NCBI GenBank assembly: GCA_963835705.1
Contig: CAWIGR010000012.1
Coordinates: forward strand, 248,001-312,000
Direction of reading: 5' to 3'
Length of the DNA stretch: 64,000 bases
From: JACVRW01 sp963835705
Lineage (GTDB): Bacteria; Actinomycetota; Thermoleophilia; Solirubrobacterales; Thermoleophilaceae
Of this stretch, positions 1 through 9,248 are shown one piece after another (position 1 is the first letter of the stretch; each line of letters begins with the position of its first letter). Made by a program: the position numbers and the translations under genes. The notes under the pieces are model-generated. The model was not told the DNA's origin and searched no databases. It saw nothing but the letters and a program-made list of their open reading frames with translations.

Positions 1-2837
1 ACCTTGATCTGGAGCTCGTCGGCGTTGACCAGGTAGTTGATGGTCACGCCGAAGCGCCCCGACGCGACCTGCTTGATCGAGGAGCGCCGCTCGTCGTCGA
101 ACCGGGCCGGGTCCTCGCCGCCCTCGCCGGTGTTCGACCGCCCGCCGAGCCGGTTCATGCCCACGGCGAGCGTCTCGTGGGCCTCCGGCGACAGGGCCCC
201 GAGCGACATGCCGCCCGACTTGAAGCGCTTGACGATCTCCGCGACGGGCTCCACCTCGTGGAGCGGCACCGGCTCCACGTCCTGGCGGAAGCGGAGCAGG
301 CCGCGCAGCGAGGTGTTGCGCACCGCCACGTCGTTGACGTAGGTGGCGTAGCGCTCGTAGGCGGCCGCGCCGCCCTCCCCGTCGCGCGCCGCTTGCTGAA
401 GCGTCGCGATCGTCTCCGGGTTCCAGCCGTGGTACTCGCCGCGGCGGCGCCACTGGTAGACGCCGCCCGCAGGCAGCAGCTCCGAGACCGCGCCGGGATA
501 GGCGCGCGCGTGGCGGTCGAGCGCTTCGCGCGCGATCGCGTCGAGGCCCACGCCCTCCACGCGCGACGGCGTGCCCGTGAAGTGCCGGTCGACGATCTCC
601 TTTCGCACCCCCACCGCCTCGAAGATCTGAGCGCCCGTGTAGGAGCGGATCGTGGAGATCCCCATCTTCGAGAGGATCTTCAGGAGCCCCTTGCCGATCG
701 CCTTGATCACGCGCATCTCCGCGTGCTCGGGCTTCATCCCGTCGGGCAGCCGGCCGCCGCGGTGGAGCGCGTAGAGCGACTCGAGCATCAGGTAGGGGTT
801 CACCGCCGCGGCGCCATAGCCGATCAGCGTCGCGATGTGGTGGATCTCGCGCGCCTCGCCGGTCTCCACGATCAGGCCGATCTGCAGACGGGTGCCCTGG
901 CGGACGAGGTGGTGGTGCACGGCTCCCACTGCGAGGAGCGACGGCATCGCCGCCCGCTCGGCGCCCAGGTTGCGGTCCGACAGGATGATGATGTTCACCC
1001 CGCGGGTTACGAGCTCCGAGGCCTCGCGGCAGATCTCCTCCAGGCGCCGCTCCATCCCGGCCTCGCCCTCGTCCGCGCACCAGGTCATGTCGATCGTGCG
1101 CGCCTCGAACACGTTGTGGTCCACCTGGCGCAGCTTCTCGAGCTGCGAGTTGCGCAGGATCGGCTGCGACATCACGAGCTGGTGGCAGTGGTCCGGCGTC
1201 TCGCCGAGCAGGTTGATCTCCGGCCCGATGCAGGCGGTGAGGCTCATCACCACCGACTCGCGGATCGGGTCGATCGCCGGGTTGGTGACCTGCGCGAAGA
1301 GCTGCTTGAAGTACGAGAACAGCGGCGGCTTGCGGTCGGACAGGCTCGCCAGGGCCACGTCGTTCCCCATCGAGCCGGTCGGCTCCGCGGCGTCGCGTGC
1401 CATCGGCGCCAGGATCACCCTGAGGTCCTCCTCGGTCCAGCCGAAGGCGAGCTGCCTGGCCCGCAGCGGCTCCACGCGCGGCACGCGCGGGCTCTTCTCG
1501 GGCAGGTCCTCGATGTGCACGACGCGGTCATGCAGCCACTCGCCGTACGGGCGCCGCCGGGCGAGCTCGGACTTCACCTCCTCGTCCGGCACGATCCGGT
1601 CGCGCTCGAGGTCGACGAGGAAGAGCTTGCCGGGCCGCAGGCGGCCCTTCGCGACGATCTGGTCCGGGGTCGCCTCGAGCACCCCGGTCTCCGAGGCGAG
1701 CACTACCCAGCCGTCCCTCGTCACCACCCAGCGGCCCGGGCGCAGGCCGTTGCGGTCGAGCGTCGCGCCGATCACGCGGCCGTCGGTGAAGGCCACCGCT
1801 GCCGGGCCGTCCCAGGGCTCGATCAGCGACGAGTGGTAGGCGTAGAAGTCCCGCACCTCCTGCGGCAGCTCGGGCCGGCCCTGATAGGCCTCGGGGATCA
1901 GCATCGACATGGCGTGCGCCGGCGAGCGCCCCCCGAGCACGAGCAGCTCCATCAGCCCGTCGAGCGACGCGGAGTCGGAGATGTCGTCTCGAAGCAGGCC
2001 GCGGATCTTGTCGATGTCGCCGCCGAACAGGGGCGACGCGATGGTGAGCTCGCGGGCGCGGTGCCAGTTGCGGTTGCCGCGCAGGGTGTTGATCTCGCCG
2101 TTGTGGGCGAGCATCCGGTACGGGTGCGCGAGCTCCCAGCTCGGGAAGGTGTTGGTGGAGAAGCGGGAGTGGACCAGGGCGAGCCGGGAGATCAGCCGCT
2201 CGTCCTTCAGGTCTGGGAAGTAGTGCGAGATCTGGAGGGGGGTGAGCATGCCCTTGTAGACGAGGGTGCGGCTGGAGAAGCTGGCGATCGCCAGGTTCGG
2301 CTGGTCCTCCTCCTCGATCACGCGGCGGATCACGTACAGCCTGCGCTCGAGGGCGTCCTGGTCCTCCACCCCGTCGCCGGCGGCTACGAGCAGCTGGCGT
2401 ATGCAGGGGGCCGCGGCACGGGCGATCGTGCCGCAGTGCTCGGGCACCACCGGCACGTCGCGCCAGCCGAGCACCCGCTGGTCCTCTTCGGCGACGGTTC
2501 GCTCGAGCAGGCGCTCGGCGCGATCGCGCTCGGCCGGGTCCACTGGCAGGAAGCAGACCGCGACCCCGTACCGGCCCGCCGGGGGCAGCTCGAAGGACAC
2601 CTCGTCGCGCAGGAAGCCGTCGGGGAGCTGCACGAGGATGCCCGCGCCGTCCCCCGTGTCGGCGTCCGCGCCCTCCGCGCCGCGGTGCTCGAGGTGCTCG
2701 AGCGCCCACAGGGCACGCGAGATGACCTCGTGCGAGGCGGGCGCGCCGAGCCTCGCCACGAAGGCGACACCGCACGCATCGTGCTCGTAGCTGGGGTCGT
2801 AAAGGCCGCCCGGGGCCCGGACGTGGGTGGGTGCCAT
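1..2837 (-). CDS. gltB: Glutamate synthase large subunit, 5' part (runs off the left edge)
   Basis: Makes glutamate from glutamine and 2-oxoglutarate in the GOGAT reaction. The ATG at 2837 is followed by a ~21-residue leader and then CGVAFVA, so Cys22 would be the N-terminal nucleophile of the class II glutaminase domain after propeptide removal. About 945 residues are visible: the glutaminase domain (to ~residue 420), the central domain, and the start of the FMN-binding synthase domain with the motif GGMSLGALS. The FMN and iron-sulfur C-terminal part lies outside the window. It is divergent from the ParA gene, with only 63 bp between starts, so both promoters must sit in that gap. A long open frame on the opposite strand across this gene is a GC shadow. 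The family assignment is secure. Confidence 0.95.
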   Translation of the reverse strand, partial: MAPTHVRAPGGLYDPSYEHDACGVAFVARLGAPASHEVISRALWALEHLEHRGAEGADADTGDGAGILVQLPDGFLRDEVSFELPPAGRYGVAVCFLPVDPAERDRAERLLERTVAEEDQRVLGWRDVPVVPEHCGTIARAAAPCIRQLLVAAGDGVEDQDALERRLYVIRRVIEEEDQPNLAIASFSSRTLVYKGMLTPLQISHYFPDLKDERLISRLALVHSRFSTNTFPSWELAHPYRMLAHNGEINTLRGNRNWHRARELTIASPLFGGDIDKIRGLLRDDISDSASLDGLMELLVLGGRSPAHAMSMLIPEAYQGRPELPQEVRDFYAYHSSLIEPWDGPAAVAFTDGRVIGATLDRNGLRPGRWVVTRDGWVVLASETGVLEATPDQIVAKGRLRPGKLFLVDLERDRIVPDEEVKSELARRRPYGEWLHDRVVHIEDLPEKSPRVPRVEPLRARQLAFGWTEEDLRVILAPMARDAAEPTGSMGNDVALASLSDRKPPLFSYFKQLFAQVTNPAIDPIRESVVMSLTACIGPEINLLGETPDHCHQLVMSQPILRNSQLEKLRQVDHNVFEARTIDMTWCADEGEAGMERRLEEICREASELVTRGVNIIILSDRNLGAERAAMPSLLAVGAVHHHLVRQGTRLQIGLIVETGEAREIHHIATLIGYGAAAVNPYLMLESLYALHRGGRLPDGMKPEHAEMRVIKAIGKGLLKILSKMGISTIRSYTGAQIFEAVGVRKEIVDRHFTGTPSRVEGVGLDAIAREALDRHARAYPGAVSELLPAGGVYQWRRRGEYHGWNPETIATLQQAARDGEGGAAAYERYATYVNDVAVRNTSLRGLLRFRQDVEPVPLHEVEPVAEIVKRFKSGGMSLGALSPEAHETLAVGMNRLGGRSNTGEGGEDPARFDDERRSSIKQVASGRFGVTINYLVNADELQIK

Positions 2838-2900
2838 TGGTGGGTTCCTTGCGCTTCCGCGCCCCTCCGACCGAGCGCGCCACGGGGTGGGGAGCCGGAA

Positions 2901-3755
2901 ATGATACGGCTGCGCCCGCGGAATAGCGAAGCCGCTACTGTGCTCCGACCGGTGGCGGCGACGATCACGGTTCTCTCCCAGAAGGGCGGCACGGGCAAGA
3001 CCACCACGGTCCGCACGCTCACCGACGCCTACCGCCGCGCCGGCCTGGACGTGCTCTGCGTGGACCTCGACCCGCAGGGCAACCTGTCCGACTACTTCGA
3101 CGTCCCGGCCGACGCCTCTCCGACGGTGGCCGACGTGCTCGCCGGCCAGGCGAAGGCGGCGGACGCGATCCACGACGACGTGCTCCCCGCCAACCTCGGC
3201 CTGGCCGAGGCCGAGGTGATCCTCGCCGGCAAGATGGGCCGCGAGCTCACGCTGAAGCGGGCGCTACGCGAGGTCAAGCGCCGCTACGACCTGGTGATCG
3301 TGGACTGCCCGCCGTCGCTCGGCCTGCTCACGGTGAACGCCCTGGTGGCAGCGGACTACGCCCTGATCTCGAGCGAGGCGGAGTACTTCTCGCTCCAGGG
3401 GGTCGAGCAGGCGCTGGAGGTGGTGGAGCTGGCAAAGGAGTCGCTCCACCCGGACCTGGACTGGCTCGGCGTGGTACTCAACATCGCCGACATGCGGCTG
3501 ATCCATGCGCGCGAGGCGCTGAAGTCCCTGCGGGAGCGCTTCGGCGACAAGGTGTTCGACTCGGTCATCCGCCGCAGCGTGCGCTACGCCGAGTCGGCCG
3601 AGCGCGGCGTCTCGATACTCGACTACGCGCCGGACCTGGGCGCCGACTATCAGGCGCTGGCGGCCGAGGTCCTGGAGCACCTGGACGGGTTCGACGAGGC
3701 GCAGGAGCGGCTCAACAACACCTCGAGGTCGGCCACGATCGCGTCCTCCTCGTAG
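2901..3755 (+). CDS. ParA/MinD-family ATPase (chromosome-partitioning type)
   Basis: A deviant Walker-A P-loop ATPase, 284 residues from the ATG at 2901, which has GGAG six bases upstream. An in-frame GTG at 2952 would start just before the conserved beta strand and is the alternative. Visible motifs are QKGGTGKTT (Walker A with the signature Lys), DLDPQGNLS (Walker A') and DCPPSLGLLTVNAL (Walker B region). These place it with Soj/ParA proteins that bind DNA as ATP dimers. No parB or parS is seen beside it, so it may be an orphan ParA. Its last ~100 bp overlap the 3' end of the convergent gene at 3650-4606. Confidence 0.9.
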   Translation: MIRLRPRNSEAATVLRPVAATITVLSQKGGTGKTTTVRTLTDAYRRAGLDVLCVDLDPQGNLSDYFDVPADASPTVADVLAGQAKAADAIHDDVLPANLGLAEAEVILAGKMGRELTLKRALREVKRRYDLVIVDCPPSLGLLTVNALVAADYALISSEAEYFSLQGVEQALEVVELAKESLHPDLDWLGVVLNIADMRLIHAREALKSLRERFGDKVFDSVIRRSVRYAESAERGVSILDYAPDLGADYQALAAEVLEHLDGFDEAQERLNNTSRSATIASSS

Positions 3756-4606
3756 CGAAGCGCCCGGTCCGTGAGCCGGATCGTGCGGAAGCCGGCCCGG
3801 AGCAGGCGCCGGTCGCGGAGCCGGTCGCGCTCGAAGGCGCTTCTGGTGCCGTGGGCGGCGCGGCCGTCGATCTCCACGATGACCCGATCCTCGGGCCAGA
3901 CGAAGTCGACCTCATAGCCCTCTACTCGCGAGTTCACGCGCGGCCGGGGCAGACCGTGGCGGTCGACGAGCGCGAGGAAGCGCTGCTCCAGCTCGGAGCG
4001 CGTCATCTCGGCCTCGGCTCGCGCGAGCTCGATGACCTGCGCGCCACGACGGCCCGGATTTTCCTGAACTGCGGCAATGAGGGCGGTCATGTCGACGAGG
4101 CGCTGGTACTCGGCTTCGTCGATGGTTCGCTTCAGTGCGTGTCTCGGCAGGACGTCGGCGAGGTCGAGCAGGGTTCGGGCCACGGTGGTCACCGGGATTC
4201 CTTCGTGGACGGTGACCTCCCTTTCGCCGAGCCGCCCCGAGCGATGGAGGCGGATGCCCTTGCGCGACCTGCGGCCAGAGCGGACCGGGACGGTCACGTC
4301 GACGCTTGCGGCCGCGCTTGGACGGATGCCCCAGTGGGCCGCGGCGCTCGCGTGCGACAGAACCGCGCCCTCGCCGCAGGCCAGCACCGCCGCGAGCCAG
4401 TACGCCTCGGGCCTAAGAACGTCATGCCCGACCGCGTACACGCCGCGGTGAAGGCGATGAAGGCGACCGGTGCGGATCCGCTCGGCGATCCCGTGCTCAC
4501 TCAGGCCGAGGCGGCGCAATTGCTCACGGGTGATCACGCCGCGCTGGCGCTTCGCAACGGCGTAGATCAGCGCGTCAACGGGGGGCTGGGCGCTTTCTGT
4601 ATTCAT
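3650..4606 (-). CDS. AbiEi-like winged-helix + DUF559 endonuclease-fold protein
   Basis: 318 residues from the ATG at 4606. Residues ~10-60 look like the AbiEi-type N-terminal helix-turn-helix (RGVITREQLRRLGLSEHGI) common in actinobacterial type IV antitoxin-like regulators. The C-terminal third has the DUF559/Vsr-like nuclease core: EVDFVWPEDRVIVEIDGRAA, then an Arg-rich helix and FRTIRLTDRAL. Such proteins are widespread in Actinobacteria and their role is undetermined. No AbiEii-type toxin partner is adjacent. The tail overlaps the ParA gene by 106 bp tail to tail. Family assignment is good; function is unknown. Confidence 0.8.
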   Translation of the reverse strand: MNTESAQPPVDALIYAVAKRQRGVITREQLRRLGLSEHGIAERIRTGRLHRLHRGVYAVGHDVLRPEAYWLAAVLACGEGAVLSHASAAAHWGIRPSAAASVDVTVPVRSGRRSRKGIRLHRSGRLGEREVTVHEGIPVTTVARTLLDLADVLPRHALKRTIDEAEYQRLVDMTALIAAVQENPGRRGAQVIELARAEAEMTRSELEQRFLALVDRHGLPRPRVNSRVEGYEVDFVWPEDRVIVEIDGRAAHGTRSAFERDRLRDRRLLRAGFRTIRLTDRALRYEEDAIVADLEVLLSRSCASSNPSRCSRTSAASA

Positions 4607-4675
4607 CTCGGTACGTAAAGCGCCCAGCCCCCGGGGCGCGCCCCCTTGCCACCGCTTCGTTAGGCTCGCGCCCCC

Positions 4676-6128
4676 ATGGACCGGGGGCTCCTCTTCGAGC
4701 CGGCCACTGAGCTGGCGCGGCTCGTCAAGGCCGGTGAGATCAGCACCCGGGAGCTGACCGAGGCCTCGCTGGAGGCAGTCGAGACGCTCGACCCCGAGCT
4801 GAACGCCTTCGTCCACCTCGATCCCGACGGGCGCCCTGGCCGCCGCGGACGGGATCGACGCCGCCGACGAGCGCCCCTTCGCGGGCGTGCCGATCGCCGT
4901 CAAGGACACCGCCACCGTGGCCGGCATGCCCTACCGCCTGGGCTCCGACCTCTTCGGGGACTTCGTCCCGCGCCACGACGCCTTCGCGGTGAGGCGGCTG
5001 CGGGAGGCCGGCTTCGTGATCGTCGGCAAGACCAACCTGCCCGAGTTCGGGATCCTGCCGGTGACCGAGCCGCGCCGCTTCGGGCCCACCCGCAACCCGT
5101 GGGACCCCGACCGCACGCCGGGCGGCTCCTCGGGCGGCGCGGCCGCGGCCGTGGCGGCCGGGATGGTGCCGCTGGCGCACGGCTCCGACGGCGGCGGCTC
5201 GATCCGCATCCCCGCGGCCTGCTGCGGCCTCGTGGGGCTCAAGCCGAGCCGCGGGCGCATCTCGCGCGGGCCCGAGCAGGGCGACGACTTCCTCGTCCAG
5301 GACGGCGTGCTCACCCGCACCGTCGCCGAGACCGCCGCGCTGCTCGACGTGCTGGCGGGGTACGAGCCGGGCGACGCCACCTGGGCGCCGCCGCCCGACG
5401 AGCCCTTCGCGCAGACGGCCGCGCGCGAACCGGGGCGGCTGCGGATCGGCGTGACCACGGTCCCGGCAGTCGACCCGGCCGTCGTCGATCCCCTCTGCGA
5501 GCGTGCCGTGCGCGACGCCGCCGGCCTGCTCGAGTCGCTCGGTCACGAGGTGGAGCCGGTCGATCCTCCCTGGGAGGGCCAGCACCTGCTGCGCGCGTTC
5601 ACGCTCATCTTCGGGACGCCGGTTGCGCTGGCCATGTGGTTCGGCGGCCAGGCCACCGGCCGCGAGCCGAGCGCCGAGCTGGTGGAGCCGCTCTCCTGGA
5701 CGATCCGGGAGGGCATCCGGGAGCGCGACCCGCTCGAGTACCTGCTCGCCCGCACCCGCCTGACGGCCGCGTCCAGGGAGATCGTCGCGCTGTGGGATCA
5801 CATCGACGCCCTCCTGATGCCCTCGCTCGCCCAGCGCCCCGTGCGAATCGGCGAAATCGACTCATGCAGCGCAGACCCCTGGGAGGACTTCCGCCGCTCG
5901 GGCGAGTTCACCCCGTACACCGCGCTGTTCAACGTCACCGGCCAGCCCGCCGTGTCGCTGCCGCTCTTCCACGGCGACGACGGGCTGCCGCTCGCGGTGC
6001 AGATCGCCGGGCGGCCGGCGGGCGAGGGCGAGCTCCTGTCGCTCGCCGCCCAGCTCGAGGCGGCGTCGCCCTGGGCGGACCGCCGCCCCGCTCAGAGCGC
6101 CAGCACGGGCTCCCGGTCGCGGTCGTAG
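4676..6128 (+). CDS. Amidase-signature family amidase, one frameshift
   Basis: Amidase-signature (AS) family hydrolase related to GatA-type amidases. The ATG at 4676 opens MDRGLLFEPATELARLVKAG. Reading then continues in the +1 frame from about 4830: a GGG run at 4829-4831 appears to hold one extra G, since dropping it restores a smooth protein into PFAGVPIAVKDT. The catalytic Lys is in VPIAVKD, the cis-Ser in the TPGGSSGGAAAAVAAG segment, and the acyl Ser in DGGGSIRIPA. The repaired length of about 480 residues is normal for the family. The 3' end overlaps the convergent Nudix gene by 37 bp. The intact motifs favour a sequencing indel over true decay. Confidence 0.85.
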
Positions 6129-6463
6129 CTCAGCAGCGCGAGCGCCTCCTGCGGCTCGAGCCAGCGCACCTGGTCGACCTCGTCGTTCGGGACGAAGGGC
6201 GTCTCGCCGACCACCTCCATCGCCCAGTAGCGCACCACCTTGGGCCGCCCGCGCACCTCGTACTCGATGGCCGGGAGCTCTCGCACCAGCGCGCAGCGCA
6301 GGCCCGTCTCCTCCTCGACCTCGCGCAGGGCGGCGTCCTCGAAGGACTCGCCGTGGTCGAGCTTTCCCTTGGGAAGCGACCAGTCGTCGTAGCGGGGCCG
6401 GTGAACGAGGGCCACCAGACCGTCGCGGAGAACCACCCCGCCGGCTGCCTGTACCGAGTTCAT
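6092..6463 (-). CDS. Nudix (MutT-like) hydrolase
   Basis: About 123 residues from the ATG at 6463; an in-frame GTG at 6472 is possible. The Nudix box is complete: G-x5-E-x7-REVEEETGL within residues ~35-57. The protein starts QAAGGVVLRDG and has DDWSLPKGKL, the pattern of stand-alone relatives of the mycobacterial MutT1 N-terminal domain, which hydrolyse oxidised or dinucleoside polyphosphates. The histidine-phosphatase domain of MutT1 is absent. It is convergent with the amidase. The substrate cannot be told from sequence. Confidence 0.9.
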   Translation of the reverse strand: MNSVQAAGGVVLRDGLVALVHRPRYDDWSLPKGKLDHGESFEDAALREVEEETGLRCALVRELPAIEYEVRGRPKVVRYWAMEVVGETPFVPNDEVDQVRWLEPQEALALLSYDRDREPVLAL

Positions 6464-6485
6464 GAGAATCACGCTACCGAGTTAC

Positions 6486-6511
6486 GGCGGGCCGCCTTCG
6501 GGCGGCCCGCC
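6486..6511. terminator. Perfect 11-bp stem with TTCG tetraloop
   Basis: GGCGGGCCGCC, loop TTCG, GGCGGCCCGCC. It lies between the divergent starts of the Nudix gene (6463) and the secreted protein gene (6556), an odd place for a terminator. There is no T-tract. It may be an RNA hairpin in the 5' leader of the downstream gene or a stable DNA palindrome. Confidence 0.5.
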
Positions 6512-6555
6512 CGCGTTTAGGGGGAGAGAACGGACGGCTCTGAGCTTGATCAGGC

Positions 6556-7650
6556 ATGCTCATCTCGATCCTCCTGTTGACGGCCGCCCTGCCCTTCGCC
6601 CAGGGTTGGAGCGACACCGGGCTGATCTCCCGCCACGACGACTGGGCGGAGGTCCCGGGGGTCGTCGGGTTCCGCGGGGACGGCCTGACTGCGGCTGCGG
6701 GCACGGATCCTCGGTTGGTGGTCGCCGACGGCTCGGGCACGCCGGTGGACGTGCACGCGAACGAGGCGGATCCGGGCGCGGTGGGCCTGGCTGCCGGCGT
6801 GACCGAGTTCGAGCTGCCGGACCCGGTCGTGGCGTTGCAGGGGTCGGCCACGGCCGCGGCGCCGCACCTGGTGCTGTCGCTCGACACCCGGGGTCGCTCG
6901 AGAGTGACGGTGCGCTACGGGCTGCGCGACATCGATCCGTCCTCCATTGCGAACGCGGTCCAAGCCGTGGCGCTCCAGTATCGGGTTGGCGGCAGCGGCG
7001 ACTTCGCCGGAGTGCCTGGTGGCTTCGTGGCGGACGCGACCACGGGTCCGGGCGAGGCCACGCTGGTGACGCCGGTCTCCGCGGTACTGCCGCCGACGGC
7101 GGACGACAGGCCACTCGTGCAGCTGCGGATCCTGACGACCAACGCGATGGGGCAGGACGAGTGGGTGGGCGTGGACGACATTGCGGTGGAGGCAAGCGAG
7201 GAACTGTGTACGCCGCCGGCACAACCGCAGCCGCCCGAGCCACCCCCCTCGCCACTGCCGCCTTCGGCCCAGCCACCGGCAACGCCCCTGCTCCTCGCCG
7301 GCCTCACCCTCCGGCCGGGCACGTTCAGGCCCGCGAGGAAGGGCCCTGCGGTGAGCCGCACCGGCAGAGCAGGCACATCCCTGAGATTCCGCCTGTCACG
7401 ACCGGCCAAGGTCGAGTTCCGGGTGACGAGCGTCCTGTTTCCGAAAGCGCGCCTGGGGCGCACTCCGCCAGTCCAGCGAGAGGTCGGCCGCTTCTCCGTT
7501 CGGGGCCACCGCGGCCCCAACCGCCTCCGGTTCACAGGAAGGCTGCGCGGCCGCGCTCTGCCGGCAGGGCGCTACCGGCTGACGGCCCAAGCAGTGGACG
7601 GCGACGGTCTCGCCTCCGCGCCGGAAAACGTCGGGTTCCGGATCCGGTGA
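6556..7650 (+). CDS. Secreted protein of unknown function with C-terminal Ig/FlgD-like domain
   Basis: 364 residues. Residues 1-16 form a signal peptide (MLISILLLTAALPFAQ). Residues ~20-215 form a beta-rich globular region with the phrase LTTNAMGQDEWVGVDDI, seen in the N-terminal jelly-roll part of secreted nuclease-like proteins of Actinobacteria. A Pro-rich linker covers ~220-250. The last ~100 residues hold the pattern LRFRLSRPAKVEFRV and GRYRLTAQAVDGDG, typical of FlgD-like/Ig-like tails on exported proteins of this group. No catalytic motif is visible. Confidence 0.7.
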   Translation: MLISILLLTAALPFAQGWSDTGLISRHDDWAEVPGVVGFRGDGLTAAAGTDPRLVVADGSGTPVDVHANEADPGAVGLAAGVTEFELPDPVVALQGSATAAAPHLVLSLDTRGRSRVTVRYGLRDIDPSSIANAVQAVALQYRVGGSGDFAGVPGGFVADATTGPGEATLVTPVSAVLPPTADDRPLVQLRILTTNAMGQDEWVGVDDIAVEASEELCTPPAQPQPPEPPPSPLPPSAQPPATPLLLAGLTLRPGTFRPARKGPAVSRTGRAGTSLRFRLSRPAKVEFRVTSVLFPKARLGRTPPVQREVGRFSVRGHRGPNRLRFTGRLRGRALPAGRYRLTAQAVDGDGLASAPENVGFRIR

Positions 7651-7692
7651 AGCGTGTCAACGGCAGGCAACCGAAGTGCTACCTTCATGTAC

Positions 7693-7965
7693 ATGAGCGC
7701 GTCCGTAGGCGTGGCCGAGCTGCGGCGCAACCTGAGCGTCTACCTCCGGCGTGTCAGCCGCGGCGAGCGGATAGTGGTCACTGATCGCAACCGACCGGTC
7801 GCGGAGCTCGGCCCTGCACCCACCACCGGGCCCGACTTGGACCGGCTGATAGCCGCGGGCCGCGTGTCGCGTCCGGTTCGGGCGGGCCTGCCCGAGCCGC
7901 TGGAGCCGGCAGGCGGTTCCCGCGCGCTGAGCCGCGCGCTGGATGACGTGCGCGGCGATCGCTAG
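7693..7965 (+). CDS. Phd/YefM-type antitoxin (VapB role)
   Basis: About 90 residues. VGVAELRRNLSVYLRRVSRGE and IVVTDRNRPVAELGP are the hallmark of type II antitoxins of the Phd/YefM fold, which bind DNA with the N-terminal part and the toxin with the C-terminal tail. The chosen ATG at 7693 lies 7 bases after a possible -10 (TACCTT, 7680-7685), fitting a leaderless mRNA; ATG 7687 is the alternative. The stop lies 3 bp before the toxin start, so the pair is a two-gene operon. Confidence 0.85.
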   Translation: MSASVGVAELRRNLSVYLRRVSRGERIVVTDRNRPVAELGPAPTTGPDLDRLIAAGRVSRPVRAGLPEPLEPAGGSRALSRALDDVRGDR

Positions 7966-7968
7966 ATC

Positions 7969-8382
7969 GTGGCCGTCTTCTACGCGGATTCGTCCGCACT
8001 GGTCAAGCTCGTCCATGAGGAGCCCGAGTCGAATGCCCTGCGTGCATTCCTCGCCGACGCGGATCTCGTCAGCAGCGAGCTGATCCTCACCGAGATCCCA
8101 CGCGCCGTTCGCCGCGCCGCCGGCGACGACCCCGGCCTTTCGCTCGACCTGATGCTCGAACGCGCCGCCGCGCTCCTCGAGGCGGTCGCGCTGCGCCCGC
8201 TCGACCGCCCGCTGCTCGCCGCCGCTGGAGCGCTCGTCGAGCCGGCGCTGCGGGCGCTCGACGCGATCCACGTGGCGTCGGCGCTGGACCTGCATCCCGT
8301 CGACACATTCGTGACCTACGACGAGCGCGAGGCCGCCGCCGCGCGCCTCGCGGGCCTGCGGACGATGGCGCCCGGGAGTTGA
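7969..8382 (+). CDS. PIN-domain ribonuclease toxin, VapC family
   Basis: 137 residues from GTG 7969, right behind the antitoxin. PIN acidic residues are visible: Asp in FYADSSALVKL, Glu in LILTEIPRA, Asp in RALDAIHVASA and Asp in TYDERE. VapC toxins cleave tRNA or rRNA when freed from VapB. No defect is seen, so the module looks intact. Confidence 0.92.
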   Translation: MAVFYADSSALVKLVHEEPESNALRAFLADADLVSSELILTEIPRAVRRAAGDDPGLSLDLMLERAAALLEAVALRPLDRPLLAAAGALVEPALRALDAIHVASALDLHPVDTFVTYDEREAAAARLAGLRTMAPGS

Positions 8383-8393
8383 TGCGGCGCTCC

Positions 8394-9248
8394 TCAGAGC
8401 GCGCGCACGTCCGCGCCGCCGGGTGAGAACGTCACCCGGCGCACGGCGCAGTCGGCCGCCTCGATTCGCAGGCGCTCCACCAGCGCTCCGGTCTGCTCCC
8501 AGTGGCACCAGAACAGCACCGTCGGGCCGGCGCCGGAGATCGTGGCCCCCACCGCGCCCAGCTCCTCGGCCCGGTCCACCAACTCCATCGAGAACGGGTA
8601 CAGCGGGCGGCGGCGGGGCTGGTGCAGAAGGTCGCGCAGGCCGCGGCCGATCAGCGAGAAGTCGTCCTTTGCCAGCCCCAGCACCAGCAGCGAGGCGTGG
8701 CCCACGTTGTGGACCGCCTCGGCCAACGGGACGTCCACCGGCAGCGCCGCCCGGGCCTCCGCCGTGGGCACCTGCGACGGCGGGATCACCAGCACGCCCT
8801 CCAGCCCGGGCGCCGGGTCGAAGCGGACCGGGTCGCCGTCCGCCACGCAGATCACGAACCCGCCCAGCAGCGCCGCGGCCACGTTGTCGGGGTGCCCCTC
8901 CAGCTCGACCGCGTGCTCGAACAGCGGCGCGTCCAGCTCGTACATGTGGTCCGCCGCGCTCAGGCCCGCCACGATGGCGGCCGCGCTCGAGCCGAGCCCG
9001 GCGGCGGGCGGGATGTCGGAGCGGATCGCGAAGCGCATGCCGTCGGCCGGGTGGAGCCGCTCGAACGCGCGCACGCACAGGTTCGTGCGGTCGAGCGGCA
9101 CTCCGGGCAGATCGGACTCGACCGAAAAGGAGCCGGTCTCCTCCACCTCCAGCTCGAGCTCGATCTCGAGCGCCGCCGCGAGCACGTCGTAGCCGGGCCC
9201 GAGGTTGGCGCTCGAGGCGGGCACCCGGACGATGCGGCGCCGGTTCAT
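8394..9248 (-). CDS. thrB: Homoserine kinase
   Basis: Phosphorylates homoserine before threonine synthase. 284 residues, GHMP kinase family: N-terminal VPASSANLGPGYD, ATP loop PPAAGLGSSAAAIVAG, and the C-terminal glycine-rich ISGAGPTVLFW. The start ATG at 9248 overlaps the thrC stop (ATGA), which implies translational coupling. It is the last gene of lysA-hom-thrC-thrB. Confidence 0.95.
   Translation of the reverse strand: MNRRRIVRVPASSANLGPGYDVLAAALEIELELEVEETGSFSVESDLPGVPLDRTNLCVRAFERLHPADGMRFAIRSDIPPAAGLGSSAAAIVAGLSAADHMYELDAPLFEHAVELEGHPDNVAAALLGGFVICVADGDPVRFDPAPGLEGVLVIPPSQVPTAEARAALPVDVPLAEAVHNVGHASLLVLGLAKDDFSLIGRGLRDLLHQPRRRPLYPFSMELVDRAEELGAVGATISGAGPTVLFWCHWEQTGALVERLRIEAADCAVRRVTFSPGGADVRAL

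Noticed and set aside
177..2950. Very long open frame on the plus strand running into the ParA gene
   Set aside because: It is antisense to gltB, whose minus-strand translation is a textbook glutamate synthase; GC-rich codons leave the opposite strand open.
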